From positions 124,001-188,000 of the forward strand of contig NZ_CP039143.1 in NCBI RefSeq assembly GCF_013343215.1: 64,000 nt of DNA, written 5' to 3'. Every line of letters begins with the position of its first letter. Positions within the stretch are counted from its first letter, which is position 1. This DNA comes from Acinetobacter sp. 10FS3-1 (GTDB lineage: Bacteria; Pseudomonadota; Gammaproteobacteria; Pseudomonadales; Moraxellaceae). Under the pieces are notes generated by a model, which did no database searches, was not told the DNA's origin, and saw only the letters and a list, made by a program, of their open reading frames with translations. The position numbers were made by a program, and so were the translations under genes. Below are positions 18,973-28,828 of this stretch, in pieces.

Positions 18973-20427
18973 TTAGGTCCCTTGGTTATATAGTTTATTG
19001 TAGTTGATGATATCTTGGGTCAATGGAAATTGATCAGGATATAATTTGTACCTTTCAATATATATTTTACGTTTCTGGTCATAAATTTTTTTAATTTGCA
19101 CCAGATCTATATGAAGGAAATCACGTAAATAAATGCTGTTTAAGACTAAGATTGCCAATGCTTTTGAGTTTTTCTGATTTTCTATAGCCATAAGTGTATT
19201 TTCGATATTTTGAAATTTGGTAGAAGACTTATCTAAGTTGTTCTTACCTATTTTTTTTAGCTCATCATAAAAAATAAAATTTAAATCGGGGAAAAAATAA
19301 TGTTTCCATTTTTGTGATGTTAGATATTGACTGTATCTCTGTTCGATGAGTTGAAAGGCTTGCTGTTGCTTTTGTAAGGGTATACTAGCTTGGTGTTTTA
19401 ATTTTTTAATATACGGTAAGTATTGAAGACCAAATTTATCCAGCATTTGTTCCAAACGAAGCTTTTCTTTTTGTAATTCTAACTCTTTGATCTTTTTACC
19501 AAAGCCACCTCCCACTTTTGAACCGATTAATGCGCCGACTCCTGCTCCTATAACACCTCCAATAACTGGCATAAACACAAGACTCCCTAAACCAAGCCCG
19601 ATGGATGCACCAACTTTTGCCATGGTCAGACTCCCTACAGTTTTGGAAGAAAAGTCGATAAGAACGTTCTTATTTATGGAATTTTCGTCTCCACCAGCTT
19701 TTAATAAACGTTGTCTTTCATTGAATGCAGCTATTCCGCTTGCAATAGGCAAATGTAGGTCGAATGAATCTAAGGCAGCATTACCATTTGCCTGTTCTAT
19801 GGTGGAATCAAATTGTTGTGATATATCGGCATGACTCAAATCGTCTAATACCTGTATATTATCTATTCCAATATTTTGATAGGTATCTTCAGGCACTAAA
19901 TAAGTTACATCTGGATGTGCCAAAGCTGTCATTTTAATGCTGTCTATATCTAGAATGGTTTTGATATTTACGAGATCGCCGTCAATTTTTAAGTCCCAGA
20001 CTTCTTGATTGGATGTGCTAGCCCAGACAATTTCATGGGTTTGTCTATCTAACAGATCACTCACTTTTTGTTCACCAATATAACCGATTAGACGATTTCT
20101 AAAGCCTGATAAAGAAGTTTCATCTTTCTCCAACATATTCAACATTAAATAGTTTGAGACATCTAATGCTGAATTTAACTCTTCCTGGCTACTAAAATCG
20201 ACGGCTTTAATTACGCTTGGATCAATACTGTAAACTTGCCATAAATACTCACCGATAGCTAAGCCTGCTGGAAAAAAACCTGAATAATCATTTTTCTGAT
20301 TTTCTGTAGGTAAATGTAAACTTGCACGGATATGCTCACAGCGACTACGATGCATTTTTATCTTTCTTATAAAAATAAAACTGCTATAGCCTAAAATTGT
20401 CACCACGAAAAAAATTAACCAAATCAT
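18973..20427 (-). CDS. Membrane-anchored PD-(D/E)XK-like protein with glycine-zipper region
   Basis: 484 aa. Layout: an N-terminal membrane helix (residues about 2-20); then about residues 110-160 a stretch with the PD-(D/E)XK pattern, YIGEQKVSDLL (E), WASTSNQEVWDLKIDG (D) and LVNIKT (the xK strand); then a Gly/Ala-rich hydrophobic stretch near residues 265-305 (GASIGLGLGSLVFMPVIGGVIGAGVGALIGSKVGGG), typical of glycine-zipper membrane segments; then a helical, Lys/Gln-rich C-terminal region. The inference is a membrane-bound nuclease-like effector. It lies 12 bp after the DUF4407-like gene in the same operon and divergent from the DISARM-like operon. The fold assignment is by motif only and could be wrong. 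Confidence 0.55.
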   Translation of the reverse strand: MIWLIFFVVTILGYSSFIFIRKIKMHRSRCEHIRASLHLPTENQKNDYSGFFPAGLAIGEYLWQVYSIDPSVIKAVDFSSQEELNSALDVSNYLMLNMLEKDETSLSGFRNRLIGYIGEQKVSDLLDRQTHEIVWASTSNQEVWDLKIDGDLVNIKTILDIDSIKMTALAHPDVTYLVPEDTYQNIGIDNIQVLDDLSHADISQQFDSTIEQANGNAALDSFDLHLPIASGIAAFNERQRLLKAGGDENSINKNVLIDFSSKTVGSLTMAKVGASIGLGLGSLVFMPVIGGVIGAGVGALIGSKVGGGFGKKIKELELQKEKLRLEQMLDKFGLQYLPYIKKLKHQASIPLQKQQQAFQLIEQRYSQYLTSQKWKHYFFPDLNFIFYDELKKIGKNNLDKSSTKFQNIENTLMAIENQKNSKALAILVLNSIYLRDFLHIDLVQIKKIYDQKRKIYIERYKLYPDQFPLTQDIINYNKLYNQGT

Positions 20428-20439
20428 ATAAATTTATTC

Positions 20440-22380
20440 TTAAGGTATATACGACGGTACTTGAGTCGAAAGCTGGCTTTTCAGTTTCTCTACCAACATC
20501 GGTATCTCTTCATCATGGTGTGGTTCATATGGCGTATCAATTAAGCCCTCAGCTCCTAATAGCTCCATTTTTCGTGCTTCAATTTTGGAACGAGAAGTAG
20601 AAATAATTTCTAAAGGTTCCTTGAGCTCAGTTAATGTAGCCCTAGTTTTACTTAATTGCTCACGAATACGAGCCATACTTTCTTGAAAATACTTTTGATC
20701 TGTTTCAAAAGTTAGTAATGAAGATTTAATGTTTTTAATATAGGCCTTTTGCTCAACGACCGCAGATTCTGCAGTAGTAAATGCTCGTAGACTTTCAATG
20801 GTATGATTTTCTTCTGGGCGCTGAAGTTTACGTGCTAGGTCTTGCATATCAGATAAATCTGCTTCAGCAATACTAATTCGTTTGTTGCGAGCCTCGATAT
20901 TATCTTCATGGTTCTTATAAGTACGTTCAATATCATGGAGCTCTTCAATTAAGTTTTTCTCATCAATTTCTAGTTGATCTATTTTTTTAGAAAATTTGTT
21001 TAAATATTCTATTTCAGCTTCTTCTACTTCATTTAATGCTTTTAGAATTTGCCCTTCATAAAAAACACGAGCTTTTTCACGCATTTCAATCTCAGCTTTT
21101 TCTTTAGCAAGACGTTCAAAATGAATTTGTTGTGCTTTTTTTAGTTCAGCTTCCACTAATTCTTGGCGTTCTTGTTCCTGTTTAGCTTTAGCCAGTAAAC
21201 GCTCTTCCTCTAACAATTGTTTCTGCTGCTTTTCTCGAGTAATTCTTTCTTTTTCTTGAATCATTAATATTTCTTGTTTTTTCCGTTCACGTTGGTCTTG
21301 AGCATATTGAACCATGATCTCCTCAAATTCTTCAGGAATAGACTGATTAGTTTGTAGAATAAGATCACTGCGTTCCTGTTCTGGCAAGTATTTATCGAAT
21401 GTTCCGAGTTTATATAGCGCCCATTTCTCTTGTAAGCGACTTGAGAAATACATCTGCAAAGTACGAGGTTGCATAAGTTTTGCAGAGATTAATATCGTTC
21501 CGAGAATAATTAAAAAAACATCTACAGCATATTTTGTTTGATTAAAAGCTTTTTGATTTTCAAATTCTTCAATGGCTTGTTGCCTAAATATTGGGCTATC
21601 CTTTGTAATGGTAATCCCATATTTTTTTAACTCTTCTTCATTGCCACGATCTACCGCTTGATCAAATTTGGCTAAAAAACTTTCTCTTTCTATACGAGTT
21701 GATTTTAAATCTGATTGTAATGTTTCTAATTGCCTTTCAATACTTTGAGCAACGTAACCACGACCATATCCAGTGCCACTTTTACCACTGATTTCTACCT
21801 GTAATTTTTCATTAGTATTGTTGACTAACTGTTCAAGTTCCGCAATTTTCTTATCACGATTTTCCAGTCCATTTTTTTTCGCTAGAGCAATATTGTCTTT
21901 GTATTGCTCCATCATTTTATTATCAATATCTGCTTTAAAAACTAATTGAGTTAAAAAAGGTGCAGTAATATATAAAGATAAACAGACAATTCCAATCCTG
22001 ATAGCAAATGGAAAATATTTTGCTATGAATGATTTGATACCCGACCGTGAATAAAAAGGTTCTTTTGTTAATTGCAAACCATTCAAGGTTTTTTCATGTT
22101 CATCTTTTAATAGATCAGCAGATGCCATTGATCGGTCGAAAAACCACATTAGAAGAAAAACGAATCCACCTACGATAGTCCAGCCGACGTAAGGTGAATT
22201 AGGAGTAAAAGTACTACCTAAAAACCCCCATGCGAAACCTTCCGACAAAGCAGCAAGAATCATGATAAATGAAATAACTGTAAGATAAGTCGAACCACCA
22301 CTTGTCAATAAATTTTTATGGTAGGTTTTGAGTGTCAAAAAATCCCAGAATTTAATAAAAATATTTGGTTCTTTATTCAT
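20440..22380 (-). CDS. DUF4407-like coiled-coil membrane protein
   Basis: 646 aa. Three predicted membrane helices lie in the first 140 residues (TYLTVISFIMILAALSEGFAW; VGWTIVGGFVFLLMWFFDRS; FAIRIGIVCLSLYITAPFL), then a long charged coiled coil (residues about 150-280), a fourth helix (YAVDVFLIILGTILISA) and a further 300-residue coiled-coil tail rich in Glu, Lys and Gln. The FDRS motif right after helix 2 is characteristic of DUF4407-type proteins. Such architecture suits a membrane sensor or signal transmitter. It is first gene of a two-gene operon with the PD-(D/E)XK-like gene and is divergent from the DrmA-like gene, separated by 175 bp. Confidence 0.6.
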   Translation of the reverse strand: MNKEPNIFIKFWDFLTLKTYHKNLLTSGGSTYLTVISFIMILAALSEGFAWGFLGSTFTPNSPYVGWTIVGGFVFLLMWFFDRSMASADLLKDEHEKTLNGLQLTKEPFYSRSGIKSFIAKYFPFAIRIGIVCLSLYITAPFLTQLVFKADIDNKMMEQYKDNIALAKKNGLENRDKKIAELEQLVNNTNEKLQVEISGKSGTGYGRGYVAQSIERQLETLQSDLKSTRIERESFLAKFDQAVDRGNEEELKKYGITITKDSPIFRQQAIEEFENQKAFNQTKYAVDVFLIILGTILISAKLMQPRTLQMYFSSRLQEKWALYKLGTFDKYLPEQERSDLILQTNQSIPEEFEEIMVQYAQDQRERKKQEILMIQEKERITREKQQKQLLEEERLLAKAKQEQERQELVEAELKKAQQIHFERLAKEKAEIEMREKARVFYEGQILKALNEVEEAEIEYLNKFSKKIDQLEIDEKNLIEELHDIERTYKNHEDNIEARNKRISIAEADLSDMQDLARKLQRPEENHTIESLRAFTTAESAVVEQKAYIKNIKSSLLTFETDQKYFQESMARIREQLSKTRATLTELKEPLEIISTSRSKIEARKMELLGAEGLIDTPYEPHHDEEIPMLVEKLKSQLSTQVPSYIP

Positions 22381-22555
22381 AATGTGACGTAGTTGGATTT
22401 AATTTGAATAGAAGTGTATCTTATTGTAAGTTTTTTGTGCATTATTGTTTCAATTTAAGTTTGAATTTTTGGTAAAAACTTATAAGAACACTGTAATAAG
22501 TCTATTATAAATAATAATATAGTTAGCTATAAGAATTAGACGGTATTTTAATTTA
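22381..22555. promoter_or_regulatory. Divergent intergenic region between two putative defence operons
   Basis: 175 bp separating two start codons that face away from each other. Very AT-rich, with TATTATAAATAATAATATAG near 22503-22522 as a possible promoter core. Both operons must start here, so co-regulation is plausible. No operator repeat was seen. Confidence 0.4.
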
Positions 22556-25500
22556 ATGGAAGAGTTTAATAAGGCGAGAGCAGAAATAGCTGAATATTTG
22601 AAAACTCAGTTAATGGGCCCTGCAAATGGTGAAGAAGAGAAAATAACAGATGTTCCTCATAAGCGTTATTTGATGGGTATACTTTTTCCTCCAGCAGCTT
22701 GTGTTGATGAAACAGATGAAAGTTCAGGTGAGGACTCCACAACAGAAGCTTTGAGTAATGATTTTAAGCCATCTTCTATGGCTTTTTCTTTTGCTGTCCA
22801 AAAGCATACAAAAGTAAAGTTAAAGATATGCGCGGCTAAGTATGAAAAAAAGGATCAAGATACGGCATGGCAAAGAAAGCCCTTTGAGTATCTTGAAGAG
22901 ATTAAGTTTGAAGAAAACATCAAAAGAAATATATTTGAAGAAAGTGCAAGAGTTGATGTTACTGTTCGACCATATACTAAAGGTACAATGGTTACTATTG
23001 CCCTTTCAAATCAAGAGAAATCTGGTGACCGGTTAAATCCAGCCCAATGTCTATATCAATGTAGTCTTGAAGTGACAGTAGTTGAGGGCGGTATCAAAGA
23101 ATATCCTACGAGTGATCGATTTAAATTAGATGATGAGCAAAAAGAATTAGATTTGATTTATCGTAAACGTGTTCCTTGGGCAGTAGGCCATGGCGTTGCT
23201 GTGGATTGGGAATTAGGTGAATATAAAGTTCCTTTCCTAATTAAAACTGAAGTTATGCCTTTTCATGAGGTTAAAGATTTCAGTACTGAATTGGATACGT
23301 GCAGGTATTCAAGTCTTAATGATGAAATTCTTAGCATTTCAAGAATTGCAGATGAAGGAACGCCTCAAGAAGACTTGCTAGGTGATTATGAAAAATTAAT
23401 TAGTGCATATGATTGTTGGATAGATGAACTTGACAGTGAAAATCTACCTGAGCGTTATAGTGCTGCAAAAGTTAGAGTTATAAATCGATTAAAGATCGCC
23501 TCGCAACGTATGCAAAAAGGTATTGCTTTATTAAGAAGATCAGAAGATGCATTTACGGCATTTCGATTAGCTAATAAAGCCATGCTAATGCAAATGATTC
23601 ATACAAGTAAAAGCTATGCAGGTCAATCTAAGGGAAGAAATTGGGGGTATGTAAAACCTGAATATGATAATGAAGACATAAGAAAAAATTATAAATGGCG
23701 CCCTTTTCAGTTGGCTTTTCAGCTTTTGGTTTTGGAGTCTATGATTCCAGATCCTGATACTAATAAGTTTTCAGACTCCCATGCTGATGTGGATTTGTTA
23801 TGGTTTCCTACTGGTGGCGGAAAGACAGAAGCTTATCTAGCTATTGCAGCTTGGGAAATGATCTACCGTCGCCTTACAGCAGGGAAAAAAGGAGGGGGTA
23901 CTGCAGTAATTAAAAGATACACTCTTCGATTGTTAACTTCCCAGCAATTTCAGCGTGCAGGAACGTTAATTTGCGCTCTCGAAACTTTAAGACAAGAAGA
24001 TAAGCGTTTAGGTAACGAAACATTTTCATTAGGGTTATGGGCAGGTCAAGATAGTACACCGAATGATTATAAAACAGCGTATGAAAAATTTAGTATTGCA
24101 CGTCAGGATCAAGAACCACAAAATATTTTTCAGCTACAATCTTGTCCTTGGTGTGGTACAGAAATCATGCCAAAAACACATGAAGAGGAAAGTTCGGCTT
24201 ATGGGATTAAATGTAATGAATTCGATAATTTTTATTTTTTCTGTCCGAGTTTAGATTGTGAGTTTCATGAGTTATTACCAATCCAAGTAGTTGATGAAGC
24301 GCTTTATAAAAAACCTCCTTCTTTATTGATTGGAACAGTTGATAAATTTGCGCGATTAACATGGAAAGAGAATGCTTATGTTTTTTTTGGTAATGAAAAG
24401 ACTTTGCCTCCCTCTTTAATTATTCAGGATGAACTACATCTCATATCTGGTCCTTTAGGCACTATTGCTGGTATATATGAAGCTGGTTTTGATTCAATTA
24501 TAGAATTACGTGGACAGCCTCCTAAAGTAATAGCAGCAACTGCTACTATTCGAGCAGCTCAGCAACAGTGTCGGCGTATATTTGGCCGTAATGTAAATAT
24601 TTTCCCTCCATCTGGCACAGACCAAGCTGATTCTTTCTTTTCTAAAGAGGAAGAAAATAAACCAGGACGTTTATATGTGGGAGTTATGCCATCAGGTCAT
24701 ACATCCTCTACAGCCTTAGTCCATACAGCTGCTGCGACATTGCAAGCACCAAATGATTTAGGCTTTCAAGATAAGATTCTAGATAGCTATTGGACGCTTC
24801 CAATTTATCATAATAGCCGTAGAGAGCTAGGTAAATCTATGACTTTAGCTCGGGATGATATTCCTGAACGTATTAGGGTAATTGCTAAAGAAGCAAGGAG
24901 AATTGACTGGGTTGAAGAGCTGAGTGCTGGTATAAAAGGTTCAAAAATTCCAGAAGTATTAGCTAACCTGAACAAGTCAGTGCCAAATACAGTAGATGTA
25001 TTGCCATGCACAAACATGATCTCTGTCGGAGTAGATATTGGTCGGTTAGGTATCATGATTGTAGCAGGACAGCCTAAGGCTACAGCTGAATATATACAAG
25101 CCTCAAGTCGTGTAGGGCGTGATAAAAAACGACCACCAGGGGTAGTAATCACACTTTACTCTGCAACGAAACCACGTGACCGGTCTCATTACGAAACTTT
25201 TAAGAGTTATCATCAGGCCCTATATCGTTATGTAGAACCAACAAGTGTGACGCCATGGGCTAAACCAGCACTTGAACGAGCTTTACATGCTGCCTTAATC
25301 GCTGTAGTCAGAGTAAATGGTTATCTTAGAAAAAATGAAAGTGCAAAATTCTTTGATCCAAGCCAAGAACAATTTAAGAGAATACGACAAGTATTTGAAA
25401 AAAGAATTGTATTAGCTATGCAAGGATTATCAGAGTGGGATCAGCAAGAAGTTAAAGACTATTTGCAAGAGTTGATTGATACTTGGGAAATTCGTGTAAA

Positions 25501-25672
25501 TGCGACAGAAAATAAGTTAACCCATTATGAAACACAGCGCGCAGGCAAGCAATTTCAGCCATTGATTCAACCCTTTGAAAAAAATTCTCATAGTGAAGCG
25601 TGGAAAACTTTGAATTCTATGCGTAACGTTGATACAGAAACAAAATTATATATTCGTGGTGAGTTGGAATAA
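22556..25672 (+). CDS. DrmA-like helicase (DISARM-type)
   Basis: 1038 aa. Walker A LWFPTGGGKTEAYLA lies near residue 420, a four-cysteine zinc insertion (CPWCG...C...CPSLDC) near residues 530-560, motif II variant IIQDELHLISGPLG near residue 622, motif III AATATIRAA, and C-terminal lobe motifs ISVGVDIGRLGIMIVAGQPKATAEYIQASSRVGR. The DELH/ISGPLG and QASSRVGR signatures are those of DrmA, the SF2 helicase of DISARM anti-phage systems. The stop overlaps the next start by one base (TAATG). The expected DISARM partner drmC (phospholipase D) is absent from the adjacent operon. Confidence 0.85.
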   Translation: MEEFNKARAEIAEYLKTQLMGPANGEEEKITDVPHKRYLMGILFPPAACVDETDESSGEDSTTEALSNDFKPSSMAFSFAVQKHTKVKLKICAAKYEKKDQDTAWQRKPFEYLEEIKFEENIKRNIFEESARVDVTVRPYTKGTMVTIALSNQEKSGDRLNPAQCLYQCSLEVTVVEGGIKEYPTSDRFKLDDEQKELDLIYRKRVPWAVGHGVAVDWELGEYKVPFLIKTEVMPFHEVKDFSTELDTCRYSSLNDEILSISRIADEGTPQEDLLGDYEKLISAYDCWIDELDSENLPERYSAAKVRVINRLKIASQRMQKGIALLRRSEDAFTAFRLANKAMLMQMIHTSKSYAGQSKGRNWGYVKPEYDNEDIRKNYKWRPFQLAFQLLVLESMIPDPDTNKFSDSHADVDLLWFPTGGGKTEAYLAIAAWEMIYRRLTAGKKGGGTAVIKRYTLRLLTSQQFQRAGTLICALETLRQEDKRLGNETFSLGLWAGQDSTPNDYKTAYEKFSIARQDQEPQNIFQLQSCPWCGTEIMPKTHEEESSAYGIKCNEFDNFYFFCPSLDCEFHELLPIQVVDEALYKKPPSLLIGTVDKFARLTWKENAYVFFGNEKTLPPSLIIQDELHLISGPLGTIAGIYEAGFDSIIELRGQPPKVIAATATIRAAQQQCRRIFGRNVNIFPPSGTDQADSFFSKEEENKPGRLYVGVMPSGHTSSTALVHTAAATLQAPNDLGFQDKILDSYWTLPIYHNSRRELGKSMTLARDDIPERIRVIAKEARRIDWVEELSAGIKGSKIPEVLANLNKSVPNTVDVLPCTNMISVGVDIGRLGIMIVAGQPKATAEYIQASSRVGRDKKRPPGVVITLYSATKPRDRSHYETFKSYHQALYRYVEPTSVTPWAKPALERALHAALIAVVRVNGYLRKNESAKFFDPSQEQFKRIRQVFEKRIVLAMQGLSEWDQQEVKDYLQELIDTWEIRVNATENKLTHYETQRAGKQFQPLIQPFEKNSHSEAWKTLNSMRNVDTETKLYIRGELE

Positions 25673-27459
25673 TGTCATCAAATAATAGAGCATATCGTAG
25701 TTCCCAGTTAATTAGTCCATTTGGTCCTGGTTGTATTATTGAGCTAGGAGAGGAGTCACTAATTTTAGTGGATCCACAGTTATGGCCGAAAAAATTAGAA
25801 GAAATTAAGCTCGATAGATTAACCAAAGAGGCAGGTGTTTGGGCTTTAAAGAAACCACCTGTAATTAAAGGTATATCTGAGAAACTTACAAAAGATAATT
25901 CTTTAATGGCTGTAAGATTTCCTAAATGGATGTTCTGTCCACGTTGTAGAAAATTAGAGCTATGGCGAAAAGATATAGGGAAGACAAACTACGATGGGGT
26001 TCCTGTCTGTTCGAATGAAAAATGCAAAGACAAAGTATTAGTTCCTATGCGGTTCGTTGCAGCTTGTGAACATGGACATTTACGTGATGTTCCTTGGAAC
26101 ATTTGGGCTCATAGAAATAGTAAAGAAAGTTGTTCAAGCCCAGAGTTATATTTTAAATCATCTCCAGAAAAAGGAAGTGGATTGGATGCTCTTTATATTG
26201 AGTGCACAAACCCTAACTGTGGTGCTAAAAATGATCTAAAAAATCTAATGAGCAAAGGAGCTTTAGCTGGAATTAAGTGTTATGGAAATCAGCCTTGGGA
26301 ATATGATAACAAAGAGTGCTCTGAGGAATTAAAGGTGCTGCAACGTGGTGCTAGTAACCTCTATTACTCCATAATCAGATCCGCGCTGGATATTCCATAC
26401 GATGAAGTAAGTGTGGGTAACCCTACATACGATTTAATAAAAAAGTCACAAGATTTTGAAGATTTATTGCGTGCGATAGATCAAAACAGTGATAGAAAAA
26501 TACAAAAATTTGCTGAATGGATTGCAGAAGAGTTTGGGTTAACTGAACAAGAGGTTATTCGTGCAGCTACTAGTCAAGAAAAGGAGCAGAGGACATTTAA
26601 AATACCTCAAGATAAGGATCTTCGAATAGCAGAGTGGGATATATTATCTTCAACAAATATTGAGCAAAAAAAATCTAAAACTTTTAAAGCTGAAATATTA
26701 GAGTGGAATACTCCTATTACTTTTGGGTTTGAAAAAATTATAGATAAAGTAGTACTACTACATAAATTACGTGAAGTAAGAGCATTTTGTGGATTTGAAA
26801 GAATTTCACCTAGTGACAATATTGTTAAACCAGAATCCGCTCAACAATCTTCCTCTTGGTTACCTGCTACAGAAGTTTATGGGGAAGGTATTTTCTTACA
26901 GTTTGATCAAACATACCTTGATGATTGGGAGTCTAATCTTTCTATAGAAATGAAAAAAAGAATCGAGGACTTCCTGAATCGTCACGCTAACGCCTCGTCT
27001 AATTATTTACCTATCCCTACTGCTAAGTTTTTAGTCCTGCATACATTTTCTCATTTACTCATTAGACAACTTAGTTTTGAAAGTGGATATTCGAGCGGCT
27101 CTTTAAGAGAACGTATTTATGCTGATGAGGGGCAAGCAGGGCTTTTAATTTACACTGCAGATGGTGATTCAGAGGGAAGTCTAGGCGGACTAGTGCAACA
27201 AGGTAAATTAAAAACCTTATTGCCATTAATATTAGCCACATTAGAAAACTCTCATTGGTGCTCAAATGACCCGATATGTAGTGAAATGGAAGCTCAAGGA
27301 GTGATGAGTCTCAATAAGGCTGCGTGTCATTCATGTACATTAGTTTCGGAAACAAGTTGTGAACACAATAACTTACTGTTAGATAGGAAAATATTAATAG
27401 ATGAAGAAGAGAAAGGATTTTTCAGTCAGATTCTGATGAAAGCTAGAGAGTTAGACTAA
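25672..27459 (+). CDS. DrmB-like protein (DUF1998)
   Basis: 595 aa. Begins with the typical DrmB opening RSSQLISPFGPGCIIELGEESLIL, has zinc-type cysteines (CPRCRKLELW...CSNEKC; AACEHGHLRDVPW) and ends with the DUF1998 signature LLIYTADGDSEGSLGGLVQQGKL...CSNDPICSE...AACHSCTLVSETSCEHNN. In DISARM, DrmB partners DrmA; the complex blocks incoming phage DNA. It is coupled to drmA by a one-base overlap and followed 1 bp later by a UvrD-like gene, all on one transcript. Confidence 0.88.
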   Translation: MSSNNRAYRSSQLISPFGPGCIIELGEESLILVDPQLWPKKLEEIKLDRLTKEAGVWALKKPPVIKGISEKLTKDNSLMAVRFPKWMFCPRCRKLELWRKDIGKTNYDGVPVCSNEKCKDKVLVPMRFVAACEHGHLRDVPWNIWAHRNSKESCSSPELYFKSSPEKGSGLDALYIECTNPNCGAKNDLKNLMSKGALAGIKCYGNQPWEYDNKECSEELKVLQRGASNLYYSIIRSALDIPYDEVSVGNPTYDLIKKSQDFEDLLRAIDQNSDRKIQKFAEWIAEEFGLTEQEVIRAATSQEKEQRTFKIPQDKDLRIAEWDILSSTNIEQKKSKTFKAEILEWNTPITFGFEKIIDKVVLLHKLREVRAFCGFERISPSDNIVKPESAQQSSSWLPATEVYGEGIFLQFDQTYLDDWESNLSIEMKKRIEDFLNRHANASSNYLPIPTAKFLVLHTFSHLLIRQLSFESGYSSGSLRERIYADEGQAGLLIYTADGDSEGSLGGLVQQGKLKTLLPLILATLENSHWCSNDPICSEMEAQGVMSLNKAACHSCTLVSETSCEHNNLLLDRKILIDEEEKGFFSQILMKARELD

Positions 27460-27460
27460 A

Positions 27461-28828
27461 ATGAGAATGCCTAATGCCCGTGAAATAAGTGAAGAACAAC
27501 AAGACATATTTGAAGAAGCCCCTCTAGAAGGCTGTATATTAGTTTCTGGACCTCCAGGAACAGGCAAGACCGTTATTGCTTTTTTACGTGCACAGCTTAT
27601 AGCTAAGAAGAAAATAGATGTAACGGTATTAATGTTTAATAGAGTATTAAAACGCTATACCGAAAATGTAGCTGAAGATCTTGGAGATTTAGTTGCAACC
27701 AATACTATGCATACTTGGTTTCCAGAGTGGTGGAATAAGCACAAAATTCAAAATCATTCATTTATCTTTCCAATTATTAAAGATAATAAGGTGTATTTAA
27801 ATTGTCCTTATGAAGCGAAGGAAAATATCAAACACCTTGGAGGCAAATGGCAAAGTACTCATCCTTTGACTAATAAAAAGCCAGGAATGTGGTATGTAGA
27901 CAAGACAAAGTATGAGTCCTCACCAGATAGCTATGAACAGTGGTGTAAATCGTATGATCCTCTAAAATTAGATGAATGGAAGTTTGATTGGGGACAAATG
28001 AAGGATATCTATGTTGAGCTAGAAGAAGATAAAATGATTGACTGGGGGCATATTATTATTGATGAAGGCCAAGACTTTGAAGCAGGTTTCTACTCATTTT
28101 TGCATATGGCCAGTAGACAATTAGAAAAGGGCGGGATTACAGTTTTAGCAGATGAAAATCAGCGTTTAGAAGAAGAACATCATTCCAGCCTTCAAGATAT
28201 AAGACAAGCTCTACGCATTGCCAACAAGCCAGAGCGACAGTTTGTATTAAATAAAAATTTCAGAAATACTACAGCGATCGCTAAGCTAGCTGGATATTTT
28301 TATGTAGGATTAGAAACTGGGATACCAGATCTTCCTAATAAAATTGGAGTTAATCCCTTACTCTTGAAAAATATAAATGTTGAAGAACAAATTAAATATA
28401 TTTGTAATACTCTAAAGTTCAGAGGTGCTCTGGAGGTCGGAATTATTGTTGATAATGAATCTGATAGGAAATTATTTTTTGAAGGTCTAACTTCCCAGCT
28501 GACAAACTATAGTGTACAAACTTATACCAGCAGAGATCCTCAACTGAGTAGAAATCTTGTATTTGATAAGCAAGGTATTGTTAGCATTCTAAATCGAAAA
28601 AGCTGTAAGGGTTTAGAATTTGACATGGTATTCGTGCCACAATTACAAAAGATAAAAGTTGATGATTCCAATTTGACAACTTTTAAAATGAATATGTATG
28701 TGATTTGTTCTAGAGCCCGATCAGAACTAGTGTTTATGTGTGATAAAGGAGAGACCGGTTCTCCTGAGATATTAAATCATTTTCCTTCACAAGATTCGCA
28801 ACTAATTGAATATAGAGAGCTAGCTTAA
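27461..28828 (+). CDS. UvrD/DUF2075-like superfamily 1 helicase
   Basis: 455 aa. Walker A SGPPGTGKTVIAFLRAQ at residues about 30-45, motif Ia VLMFNRVLKRY, Walker B IIIDEGQDFEAGF near residue 200, motif III ADENQRL, motif IV FVLNKNFRNT and C-terminal SCKGLEFDMVFVPQL plus NMYVICSRARSELVF (motifs V and VI). Short for UvrD (about 720 aa): it lacks most 1B/2B insertions, so it is probably a DNA-binding NTPase rather than a processive helicase. A DUF2075-like region is possible. It is translationally linked to the DrmB-like gene and overlaps the next start by one base. Confidence 0.8.
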   Translation: MRMPNAREISEEQQDIFEEAPLEGCILVSGPPGTGKTVIAFLRAQLIAKKKIDVTVLMFNRVLKRYTENVAEDLGDLVATNTMHTWFPEWWNKHKIQNHSFIFPIIKDNKVYLNCPYEAKENIKHLGGKWQSTHPLTNKKPGMWYVDKTKYESSPDSYEQWCKSYDPLKLDEWKFDWGQMKDIYVELEEDKMIDWGHIIIDEGQDFEAGFYSFLHMASRQLEKGGITVLADENQRLEEEHHSSLQDIRQALRIANKPERQFVLNKNFRNTTAIAKLAGYFYVGLETGIPDLPNKIGVNPLLLKNINVEEQIKYICNTLKFRGALEVGIIVDNESDRKLFFEGLTSQLTNYSVQTYTSRDPQLSRNLVFDKQGIVSILNRKSCKGLEFDMVFVPQLQKIKVDDSNLTTFKMNMYVICSRARSELVFMCDKGETGSPEILNHFPSQDSQLIEYRELA

